From Patescibacteria group bacterium (GTDB taxonomy: Bacteria; Patescibacteriota; Doudnabacteria; UBA920; 2-01-FULL-50-11), in contig JAMDAJ010000033.1 of the NCBI GenBank assembly GCA_023485925.1, forward strand, positions 1 to 11,287: a DNA stretch of 11,287 bases, read 5' to 3'. A program made the position numbers and the translations under genes. Under the pieces are notes generated by a model that was not told the DNA's origin, searched no databases, and worked only from the letters and a program-made list of their open reading frames with translations. Below, piece after piece: positions 7,148 through 11,287 of the stretch (positions are counted from its first letter, which is position 1; every line of letters starts with the position of its first letter).

Positions 7148-7214
7148 GTCATCCTGAACTTGATTCAGGATCCATCCTTTATAGCAGTAGATTCCGGATC
7201 AAGTCCGGAATGAC
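7148..7214. repeat. Head-to-head pair of REP-like palindromic repeats (A and B)
   Basis: Repeat A (7148-7173, plus orientation) and repeat B (7214-7189, minus orientation) are two copies of one 26-bp element in inverted arrangement, separated by 15 bases. Both begin GTCAT and fold into an 8-bp stem around the identical loop CTTGA. They agree at 19 of 26 positions. Six of the seven differences form three compensated base pairs in the stem (C-G to T-A, T-A to C-G, A-T to G-C). Together they could form one large cruciform or stem. Repeat B supplies the last codons and stop of the SpoU methyltransferase; repeat A supplies the xseA leader. Similar GTCAT-headed palindromes are familiar as interspersed elements in many bacteria (from memory, not searched). 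Confidence 0.8.
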
Positions 7215-7663
7215 ATCATATAGTGTATAGCGATTCCCGCAGCAACTGCCACATTTAACGATTCTTTCTGTCCCCGCATGGGGATCTCCACTATATTGTC
7301 GCAGTATCCTAAATAATCTTTTTTTATGCCTCTAACTTCTTCGCCCAAGAGTAAGGCCAGCGGGAATTTTGGGCGGAATTTGGTCAGTGGTATGGTGTTG
7401 GGCACGTTGTTTTCCAGCGCCACGACCCTGACGCGTTGTTGTCGGAGCTTGTCGAAGACCCGTTTAAGCTGTCTGTGATATTCCCAAGGCACCGATTTTT
7501 CCGCGCCCAAAGCGGTTTTTTGAAGTCGGAAATTTTTTGGCGTGCCGGTATAGCCGGTCAAAAAAATTTTGGTGACGCCAAAAGCGTCGGCAGTACGGAA
7601 GAACGAACCGACGTTGTAAAGCGAACGGATGTTATGGGAGATGAGGAAAAAATCATTTGGCAT
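7199..7663 (-). CDS. SpoU/TrmH-family RNA 2'-O-methyltransferase
   Basis: SAM-dependent 2'-O-ribose methyltransferase of the SPOUT class, acting on tRNA or rRNA. It has 154 residues, the short form made of the knotted catalytic domain alone with no L30e-like RNA-binding extension. Motif 1 is NIRSLYNVGSFFRTADAFG (11-29), including the catalytic Arg at R23. Motif 2 is LLLGEEVRGI (104-113). Motif 3 is IPMRGQKESLNVAVAAGIA (127-145), which forms the SAM-binding trefoil knot. The target nucleotide cannot be assigned. The start at 7663 overlaps the end of the TrmB-like regulator by 11 bases. The last four residues (SFRT) and the stop codon lie inside palindromic repeat B, so the element's insertion seems to have redefined the C-terminus. 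The catalytic motifs are all upstream of it. Confidence 0.93.
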   Translation of the reverse strand: MPNDFFLISHNIRSLYNVGSFFRTADAFGVTKIFLTGYTGTPKNFRLQKTALGAEKSVPWEYHRQLKRVFDKLRQQRVRVVALENNVPNTIPLTKFRPKFPLALLLGEEVRGIKKDYLGYCDNIVEIPMRGQKESLNVAVAAGIAIHYMMSFRT

Positions 7664-8426
7664 TTTTTTCGATTTGGGTTTTCCAGATGCCCTTAAAGAC
7701 CTCCCGCATATCGTGGGCCAAAACCGCGTCGTGGATTTCCACCAAATAGCGCGGTCTTTGAGAGGTCGAGATCATCACTACATAATCTCCCAAGATCCAG
7801 GTCGTGGCCTGGAAGTCGTGGCTTTCCTGCCAGAACCGAATTTCCCGTCGGGAAAATTTTTTCTTCTTGATCTGCTCGGCCGCCTCGTTAGACAAAAGTT
7901 TCAGCTTGGTTTGTGGCTTGCTTCCCGTTTCCCAGTACCAGTCGATCCAGTCTTCGTAGTGCTGGACAAAAGTCTGGTCCTGAAAGCCCCACCAGATGCC
8001 ATCATATTGCAGGATGCTTTCATCCCATTTGGGTGTGGCTTTGTATAAGTGGTTCTCCACTTCCTCTTCCTGCACGAAGGTGATTTTTGGAATGGGGTAC
8101 TTGGCGGTTTTGGCGATGCCCTGCAGCTCTTTTACCGCCCGTTTGACGATTTCTCTTTTTTCTTCCAATTTTCGTTCTTCTTTCTTTATAAGTGATTCCA
8201 GATCCTGTGTCGGTTTGGCCACCAGATACAGCTGCGGCCCGCCCAGATCTTCGCCGATCACCCCCATTGCCGAAAGTTCTTTGGTGACACTGTAAACCGT
8301 GGTGCGGTTGAGTTTGGTTATATCGGCCAGCATAGAGGGAGTGATTTTGCCGTATTTGAGCACGGCCAAATAAACCGTGCTCTGTTTTTTATTGAAGTCC
8401 AGTTTATTAAGCAAATCCTCGATCAT
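7653..8426 (-). CDS. TrmB-like transcriptional regulator
   Basis: Winged-helix DNA-binding protein of the TrmB family, 257 residues. Residues 1-75 form the helix-turn-helix: LDFNKKQSTVYLAVLKYG, then TPSMLADITKLNRTTVYSVTKEL as the recognition part, and a wing around GPQLYLVAKP. Residues ~75-110 (LESLIKKEERKLEEKREIV and on) are a charged coiled coil likely to mediate dimerisation. Residues ~118-257 form a mixed alpha/beta C-terminal domain rich in Trp, presumably for sensing; I cannot name its ligand. Characterised TrmB proteins respond to sugars, but that is not safe to transfer. The gene is divergent from the exported-protein gene, and a 19-bp palindrome sits between its own -10 box and start codon, so autoregulation is likely. 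The leader is only about 20 nt with no Shine-Dalgarno site. The coding end overlaps the methyltransferase start by 11 bp. Confidence 0.85.
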   Translation of the reverse strand: MIEDLLNKLDFNKKQSTVYLAVLKYGKITPSMLADITKLNRTTVYSVTKELSAMGVIGEDLGGPQLYLVAKPTQDLESLIKKEERKLEEKREIVKRAVKELQGIAKTAKYPIPKITFVQEEEVENHLYKATPKWDESILQYDGIWWGFQDQTFVQHYEDWIDWYWETGSKPQTKLKLLSNEAAEQIKKKKFSRREIRFWQESHDFQATTWILGDYVVMISTSQRPRYLVEIHDAVLAHDMREVFKGIWKTQIEKNAK

Positions 8427-8432
8427 AATTGT

Positions 8433-8451
8433 TGTTGAAGATATTTCAACA
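8433..8451. promoter_or_regulatory. Operator 1, between the regulator's -10 box and start codon
   Basis: TGTTGAAGATATTTCAACA is a perfect inverted repeat with 7-base arms around GATAT. It covers the predicted transcription start of the TrmB-like gene, where bound protein would block initiation. It is 16/19 identical to operator 2. Confidence 0.65.
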
Positions 8452-8453
8452 GT

Positions 8454-8482
8454 AGTATAGCAGTTTGTAAAAAGTTAGTCAA
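8454..8482 (-). promoter_or_regulatory. Promoter of the TrmB-like regulator operon
   Basis: Minus strand: -35 TTGACT (8482-8477), 17-base spacer, -10 TATACT (8459-8454). Both boxes are near consensus. The start of transcription would be near 8447, inside operator 1. Confidence 0.7.
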
Positions 8483-8491
8483 CAGATATTT

Positions 8492-8509
8492 TTAGCTCAA
8501 ATAAGCTAA
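8492..8509. promoter_or_regulatory. Inverted repeat in the divergent control region
   Basis: TTAGCT and AGCTAA flank a 6-base spacer midway between the two divergent promoters. It is unrelated in sequence to operators 1 and 2. It could be a second regulator's site or incidental; low certainty. Confidence 0.3.
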
Positions 8510-8545
8510 TAAACATTATTTTTGATTTTTTGTAAGGTATATGCG

Positions 8546-8574
8546 TTGACAAATTGTTGAAAATATGTTAACAT
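8546..8574 (+). promoter_or_regulatory. Promoter of the exported-protein gene
   Basis: Plus strand: perfect -35 TTGACA (8546-8551), 17-base spacer, -10 TAACAT (8569-8574). The start of transcription would be near 8581, giving a leader of about 37 nt that ends with AGGAGG (8607-8612) five bases before the ATG. That is the strongest ribosome-binding site in the window. Confidence 0.75.
8555..8573. promoter_or_regulatory. Operator 2, over the spacer and -10 of the exported-protein promoter
   Basis: TGTTGAAAATATGTTAACA is an imperfect palindrome matching operator 1 at 16 of 19 positions. It fills the spacer and covers most of the -10 box. A protein bound here would exclude RNA polymerase, so repression is the simplest reading. 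Confidence 0.6.
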
Positions 8575-8617
8575 ATCTTTTCAAAATAAAATTTTTGAAA
8601 GTTCTTAGGAGGGAATC

Positions 8618-9190
8618 ATGAAGTACTCAAGCACGAAAGCTGAAATCGTTTTGAGAGCGGCGGCGTTGATTCTTGGTCTGCTCTTTGCCCGAAACCTGTT
8701 TGCCCAAACCTGGGTCGAGGAAAGGACGTTTGTCTCCCCCGGCCAAACCACGGTACGCATCAACGGGTTGGTGACCGGCGGGGTCATAAAAAAATTTGGC
8801 GGGTTCGTCTGGTTTCAGACTCAGAAAGGTTATAGTGAGGCTTACGGCGGAGCAACCTACTCCCCCAAACCCTGGCTGCGGTTGGCCTTGGGCGCGGGCG
8901 TCGAAGAAGCCAAGAACCCTGCCCGAGCCGGTGGCTTTGTCTGGATGGGTAATAGCAAGCAGTATTTGCTGTTTATCCCGGAATACGGCGGCAGCGGATT
9001 TTGGTGGAAATTGGAAGGGAGCCGCAAAATCAATAAGACGGTTGGCGTCGGTTTCTTAACCGAACGCCTTAAGGGCTCCGGCCCGCGTGTCGAATACGCC
9101 ATCCCTCACACCCCGCTGAAAGTTTGGGCCGCGCCGATGTTCGAGCGTAAGCGCATGAACGCGCTCATCGGTATCCGCTGGACGCTTTAG
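8618..9190 (+). CDS. Exported beta-rich protein of unknown function
   Basis: I do not recognise the family. It has 190 residues. A Sec signal peptide is clear: basic n-region with K2, K7 and R13, hydrophobic stretch about residues 14-24 (AAALILGLLFA), and likely cleavage after LFA or FAQ near residue 29-30. The mature ~160 residues have no further membrane helix. They are rich in Gly and aromatics with short alternating polar/apolar runs (GGFVWFQTQ, GGFVWMGN, GSGFWWKLEG, VGVGFLTE, ALIGIRWTL). That pattern resembles consecutive beta strands, as in a small barrel or beta-sandwich. GGFVW occurs twice, at about 81-85 and 126-130. No cysteines occur in the mature part. It is the only plus-strand gene here, transcribed from its own strong promoter under probable TrmB-like control, with an excellent Shine-Dalgarno site, so it may be highly expressed when derepressed. 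Confidence 0.85.
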   Translation: MKYSSTKAEIVLRAAALILGLLFARNLFAQTWVEERTFVSPGQTTVRINGLVTGGVIKKFGGFVWFQTQKGYSEAYGGATYSPKPWLRLALGAGVEEAKNPARAGGFVWMGNSKQYLLFIPEYGGSGFWWKLEGSRKINKTVGVGFLTERLKGSGPRVEYAIPHTPLKVWAAPMFERKRMNALIGIRWTL

Positions 9191-9205
9191 ACCGATCGAA
9201 GTTGT

Positions 9206-9237
9206 AAGGGAAGGATCAATCATCCTTCCCTTTTTTT
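9206..9237 (+). terminator. Intrinsic terminator of the exported-protein gene
   Basis: An 11-bp perfect stem AAGGGAAGGAT (9206-9216) / ATCCTTCCCTT (9222-9232) with a 5-base loop, followed by a T-run to 9237. It lies 16 bases after the stop codon. Confidence 0.92.
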
Positions 9238-9240
9238 ATT

Positions 9241-9321
9241 TTCCTCATCCCGCAATAGCGGAGGGAGGAGGGAAGGCGAGGGATCACCCCCCCCCCCCTT
9301 ACCAAGGGGGAAAAAAGGGGG
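9241..9321. repeat. G/C-tract repeat cluster with 12-C homopolymer
   Basis: This stretch has no gene. CCGC-AATA-GCGG (9250-9261) is a small hairpin. Purine-rich GGAGG repeats follow, then a run of 12 C (9287-9298). CCCCCTT (9294-9300) pairs perfectly with AAGGGGG (9304-9310) around ACC, and a second GGGGG occurs at 9317-9321. It resembles interspersed palindromic elements. The C-run length is error-prone in sequencing. Confidence 0.55.
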
Positions 9322-9324
9322 TCC

Positions 9325-9348
9325 AAAAAATCCCGATTGCTCGGGATT
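9325..9348 (-). terminator. Intrinsic terminator of the candidate ncRNA
   Basis: The stem AATCCCGA / TCGGGATT (9329-9336 with 9341-9348) has a 4-base loop. On the minus strand it is followed by six U (9330-9325). A T-rich stretch on the other side means it may also work on the plus strand. Confidence 0.8.
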
Positions 9349-9532
9349 ATTTTTGGGTAAGTTTTGGTAATTTGAGGAACCAAGTAGTGATCGCGGCTCA
9401 AGTTGCAAACTTTAGCGCAATCTGCCCTGCGAATTAGCAGGGTGTAATTTACACCTGCCAAAAAGCACGTGTTGATTTTGTTTTGGTTTTGGTTTCTAAA
9501 TCCCGACATTTAGTCGGGATCCCATTCCTTAC
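9325..9532 (-). ncRNA. Candidate structured non-coding RNA (~205 nt), unrecognised family
   Basis: Between a strong minus-strand promoter (9539-9567) and an intrinsic terminator lies about 200 nt without a plausible coding frame but full of complementary segments. In 5'-3' order on the minus strand they are as follows. Hairpin 1 has an 8-bp stem (9500-9507 with 9513-9520). Next is an A/C-rich unpaired linker (about 9475-9499). A closing helix UUUUUGG/CCAAAAA pairs 9458-9464 with 9350-9356. Inside it, hairpin 2 pairs GCAGG with CCUGC (9437-9441/9454-9458) plus 3 inner pairs. Hairpin 3 has 7 outer pairs (9389-9395/9416-9422), 5 inner pairs (9400-9404/9408-9412) and a UGC loop. Hairpin 4 pairs UUGGU with ACCAA (9364-9368/9379-9383). 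CCCTGC at 9425-9430 can instead pair with 9437-9442, giving an alternative fold. It lacks the marks of tmRNA, SRP RNA or RNase P. It could be a regulatory RNA or a repeat-derived element. Nothing coding lies downstream on this strand, which argues against a riboswitch. Confidence 0.5.
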
Positions 9533-9538
9533 ATTACT

Positions 9539-9567
9539 AGTATAGCACACCTAAAAAAAAATTGCAA
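9539..9567 (-). promoter_or_regulatory. Extended -10 promoter driving the candidate ncRNA
   Basis: Minus strand: -35 TTGCAA (9567-9562), 17-base spacer containing a run of nine T, -10 TATACT (9544-9539) preceded by TGC, the extended -10 element. It is followed within about 10 bases by the start of the structured region. Confidence 0.7.
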
Positions 9568-9597
9568 CTCCGCCTTCAGTCAAAGGCAGGGCGGGAG
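9568..9597. repeat. Hairpin downstream of the 75-aa gene
   Basis: GCCTT (9572-9576) pairs with AAGGC (9583-9587) around CAGTCA, and CTCCGCC (9568-9574) can alternatively pair with the GGCGGGAG at 9590-9597 with one bulge. On the minus strand the hairpin is followed by TTGCAA and nine T. It might act as a weak terminator for the 75-aa gene placed immediately before the ncRNA promoter. Confidence 0.45.
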
Positions 9598-9616
9598 CCG
9601 TCAAAAAAATTGAGGT

Positions 9617-9844
9617 TTAATGTTTGCCTAGAATGTAAGTGCCGTCGTGATTGCGTTTGAGCACTAGGTGCACGCCCGGGCGGGGTGAGTAGTAAGCGTC
9701 ACCGGAAGTTTTGGCCTCGTGAAAAAGGTCCCGTCGTTCTTGAGGTTTTAGCGAAGCCAAATGATGGAGATGATGTTCCATGCCTTTCTCGAATTTTACC
9801 AAATGTTCGCCAAAGTCATGTGTTTCCAAATGTTCATCGGACAT
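9617..9844 (-). CDS. Small histidine-rich protein, function unknown
   Basis: 75 residues, unrecognised. Eleven are His (15%), clustered in HLETHDFGEH (5-14) and EHHLHHL (23-29). The first half reads as an amphipathic helix (residues ~10-45) and the second as a likely beta hairpin (HLVLKRNHDGTYILGK). No signal peptide, membrane segment or cysteine. The His clusters could bind metal, but no known motif is present, so this is only a suggestion. The ATG at 9844 has a poor ribosome site: an AGGAAC about 14 bases upstream. The existence of the gene is supported by its own well-formed promoter (9871-9899) and by lying exactly between that promoter and a hairpin/T-run. It is monocistronic. The start could be internal. 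Confidence 0.65.
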   Translation of the reverse strand: MSDEHLETHDFGEHLVKFEKGMEHHLHHLASLKPQERRDLFHEAKTSGDAYYSPRPGVHLVLKRNHDGTYILGKH

Positions 9845-9870
9845 AGATTTGTTTTAATGTTCCTAAGAAT

Positions 9871-9899
9871 ATTTTAGGCGATGCGTAAAAAGAAAGCAA
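9871..9899 (-). promoter_or_regulatory. Promoter of the 75-aa gene
   Basis: Minus strand: -35 TTGCTT (9899-9894), 17-base spacer, -10 TAAAAT (9876-9871). The predicted start is near 9864, giving a leader of about 20 nt. Confidence 0.6.
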
Positions 9900-9909
9900 A
9901 GCGCTGGAT

Positions 9910-9938
9910 AAAAAAAGACACCCGCAAAATCAGGTGTC
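9910..9938 (-). terminator. Intrinsic terminator downstream of pyrE
   Basis: GACACC (9917-9922) pairs with GGTGTC (9933-9938). On the minus strand the stem is followed by seven U (9916-9910), with 28 bases between the pyrE stop and the stem. It insulates pyrFE from the promoter at 9871-9899. Confidence 0.85.
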
Positions 9939-9966
9939 GGTGAGGGGGCTCGAGAAGCAGATCGGG

Positions 9967-10656
9967 CTAGGCCGTCGCCAGGTAGTCCTTGATCTCCTGG
10001 CAAGTTGCTTCGTTGATGCGCCCGCTCGCCACGAGCGTATCCAGAAGCTCGGTAAGTGTGAACAGCGCGAAGAACGGGTAGCCCGCCTTGCGCAGTTCGT
10101 CGGCTCCGCCCTGCTCGCGATCCACGAGCACTATCACACCCGCGATTTCGAGACCGGTCTGTTCCAGCACCCGAATGGCTTCGAGCTTGGAATCGGCCTT
10201 GGTGATGAGGTCATCGATGACCAATACCCATTCGCCGGCAGTGTAGACACCAGATTGGATGCCGAGGATTTGGCGTTTGCCGTCATCGGCAGTTTGCTTG
10301 CCGAGGCGGAGGAACCGAATACTTCTCCGCCCACTGTCGATTGCCGCTGCCATGAAAGCGTCAGTGAACGGATCGCCGGCGTTCGGCACGCCGGCCACAA
10401 GGTTGTACGACGGGCCCGCTTCATCGATCCAGTCGAGCATGAGTTGGCCGATCTGGGCGAGGATTTCGCGGGTTAACGGGCCGGGCTTGGGGTTGTCCGG
10501 CGTGCGCAGGTTGAGGTAGACCGGCGAAAGCGGAGCGTCCGGATGCTGTTCATGAAGCTTGAGCCGGAAGCCCTTGCCTTCGGGCGATTTGGACTTGTCC
10601 TTGAAGGCCCCGCAGTCGTAAATCGCGAGGGCCAGTTTGGTCAGTTTCTGGTTCAT
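9967..10656 (-). CDS. pyrE: Orotate phosphoribosyltransferase
   Basis: Converts orotate plus PRPP to orotidine 5'-phosphate, the fifth step of UMP synthesis, in the cytosol. It has 229 residues. The N-terminal substrate segment LSPVYLNLRT (43-52) matches the S-P-x-Y-x-x-L-R pattern. The PRPP-binding loop VLVIDDLITKADS (144-156) has the two acidic residues D148 and D149, and VDREQGG (178-184) follows, as in eukaryotic-type UMP synthases. The flexible catalytic loop is unusual. The family's R-K-x-x-K-x-H/Y-G string is replaced by LRLGKQTADDGKR (116-128), and the position corresponding to T-G-G-S in the PRPP loop reads K-A-D-S. This may be a divergent but functional variant. The ATG at 10656 has a good AAAGGA about 6 bases upstream and follows pyrF by 23 bases. 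GC content is well above that of the left part of the window. Confidence 0.88.
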   Translation of the reverse strand: MNQKLTKLALAIYDCGAFKDKSKSPEGKGFRLKLHEQHPDAPLSPVYLNLRTPDNPKPGPLTREILAQIGQLMLDWIDEAGPSYNLVAGVPNAGDPFTDAFMAAAIDSGRRSIRFLRLGKQTADDGKRQILGIQSGVYTAGEWVLVIDDLITKADSKLEAIRVLEQTGLEIAGVIVLVDREQGGADELRKAGYPFFALFTLTELLDTLVASGRINEATCQEIKDYLATA

Positions 10657-10679
10657 GGTGTCCTTTCAGAACGGCCAGG

Positions 10680-11287
10680 TCAGGCCGTCACCTGCTCGAT
10701 TTCCTCGCAGATGAGCTTGACGGCATGCTCCGTCGATCCGACTTCGGCCGGGGGTTTGAGAATCGGCCGTCCGATGACCAGGTAGTCGGCGCCGGCCTTG
10801 ATGGCGTCGCTGGGCGTGGTGGGGCGCTTCTGATCGCCCACAGCGGCCCACAACGGACGGATAGCCGGCGTGACGATGAGGAAGTCGGGCCCGCAAGCCT
10901 TGCGGATTGCGGCAGCCTCTTGGGCCGAGGCGATGACGCCGTCGAGCCCGCACTCCAGGGCGTTCTCGGCGCGTCTCACCACCACGCGCTCGATCTCCTG
11001 CTTTTCACGCAAGATGTCCACGTTGGGGATAGTGAGGTCGATTTCGAAGCGCTTCTCGACGGGGTCGAAGACCCCATCGTCCTCGAAATCCCTGTAGTTG
11101 AGACTGGTCAGCACCGTGACCGCCAACAGTTTGGGCCGGTGGCCGTCGGGGGAGGGGTGTTCGGCCAGGAATTTTTCGCGCGCCTCGTAGGCGGCCAGCA
11201 TCATTTTCTTGCCGCCGTTGGCGTGGAGATTGAGGAACTTGGGCTTGAGGCGCATCGCCTGGCCTACGGCCTTTTTCACCGTTTCCG
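10680..11287 (-). CDS. pyrF: Orotidine 5'-phosphate decarboxylase (partial, N-terminus off the right edge)
   Basis: Makes UMP from OMP by decarboxylation, the last step of de novo pyrimidine synthesis. About 202 residues are visible and the frame is open to the window edge. The first ~60 residues, including the catalytic D-x-K-x-x-D segment, lie outside. A GTG at 11279 could start a shorter frame, but the family has its active site upstream, so it is not the real start. Numbering from that GTG, the visible motifs are FLNLHANGG (15-23), LLAVTVLTSL (51-60), LDGVIAS (112-118), VTPAIRP (136-142), GDQKRPTTP (148-156) and GADYLVIGRPI (163-173), the phosphate-binding end. All fit the bacterial family. 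It is followed 23 bases later by pyrE, a natural operon for consecutive reactions. GC-rich like pyrE. Confidence 0.93.
   Translation of the reverse strand, partial: ETVKKAVGQAMRLKPKFLNLHANGGKKMMLAAYEAREKFLAEHPSPDGHRPKLLAVTVLTSLNYRDFEDDGVFDPVEKRFEIDLTIPNVDILREKQEIERVVVRRAENALECGLDGVIASAQEAAAIRKACGPDFLIVTPAIRPLWAAVGDQKRPTTPSDAIKAGADYLVIGRPILKPPAEVGSTEHAVKLICEEIEQVTA

Noticed and set aside
7148..7214. Intrinsic terminator between the SpoU gene and xseA
   Set aside because: Neither hairpin is followed by a T-run in the direction of transcription, so an interspersed repeat pair is the better reading.
9216..9509. Minus-strand frame of 97 codons across the intergenic region
   Set aside because: Its ATG lies inside a hairpin stem with no ribosome site, it reads straight through a good terminator and the poly-C tract, and the translation looks random. 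The region is better explained as structured RNA.
9934..10476. Long plus-strand frame (180 codons) opposite pyrE
   Set aside because: A shadow frame caused by the high GC of pyrE; the minus strand carries recognisable PRPP-binding and orotate motifs.
1..11287. CRISPR array, tRNA, rRNA, transposase or defence system
   Set aside because: No regularly spaced direct repeats, no cloverleaf or rRNA-like segments, and no transposase, Cas, toxin-antitoxin or restriction motifs in any frame I read. The APH-fold kinase is not evidence for antibiotic resistance.

Overview
The window looks like a piece of a small-genome bacterium, most likely a member of the Candidate Phyla Radiation (Patescibacteria). 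This is an inference from the compact arrangement with 1-30 bp gene overlaps and few Shine-Dalgarno sites, a TrmB-type regulator, short versions of housekeeping genes (RuvC 158 aa, XseA 398 aa, a 154-aa SpoU methyltransferase), CCCGA/TCGGG hairpin terminators, and the standard genetic code (no internal UGA). No rRNA or other phylogenetic marker is present, so the assignment is tentative. Most of the window is at roughly 45-50% GC by eye. The last 1.35 kb (pyrE-pyrF) is clearly richer, near 60%.

Positions 1-8426 form one long minus-strand cluster. In transcription order it holds a TrmB-like regulator, a SpoU-family RNA 2'-O-methyltransferase, a pair of palindromic repeats, xseA, xseB, yebC, a palindromic spacer, ruvC, a GT5 glycogen synthase (glgA), an APH-fold phosphotransferase, a PHP-domain phosphoesterase, and a second, divergent GT5 glycogen synthase that runs off the left edge. 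The last four genes, together with ruvC, overlap or abut by a few bases. They look like a translationally coupled carbohydrate block attached to a DNA-repair block. The first 127 bases exactly repeat 588-714 but in a different reading frame of the second synthase. This has the mark of an assembly artefact at a contig end, so the window start should not be trusted.

At 8427-8617 a divergent control region separates the regulator from a plus-strand gene for a short exported, beta-rich protein. Both promoters (TTGACT-N17-TATACT on minus, TTGACA-N17-TAACAT on plus) overlap nearly identical 19-bp palindromes (16/19 identical). The TrmB-like protein therefore probably controls itself and the exported protein. 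That gene ends in a strong intrinsic terminator.

Positions 9241-9616 contain no convincing gene but are not empty. On the minus strand there is an extended -10 promoter (TTGCAA-N17-TATACT), then about 200 nt rich in nested helices, then an intrinsic terminator. I read this as a candidate structured non-coding RNA and regard it as the best lead in the window. A His-rich 75-aa protein with its own promoter follows.

The right end carries pyrF (partial) and pyrE for the last two steps of UMP synthesis, transcribed leftward and closed by an intrinsic terminator. Their composition and clear Shine-Dalgarno usage differ from their neighbours.
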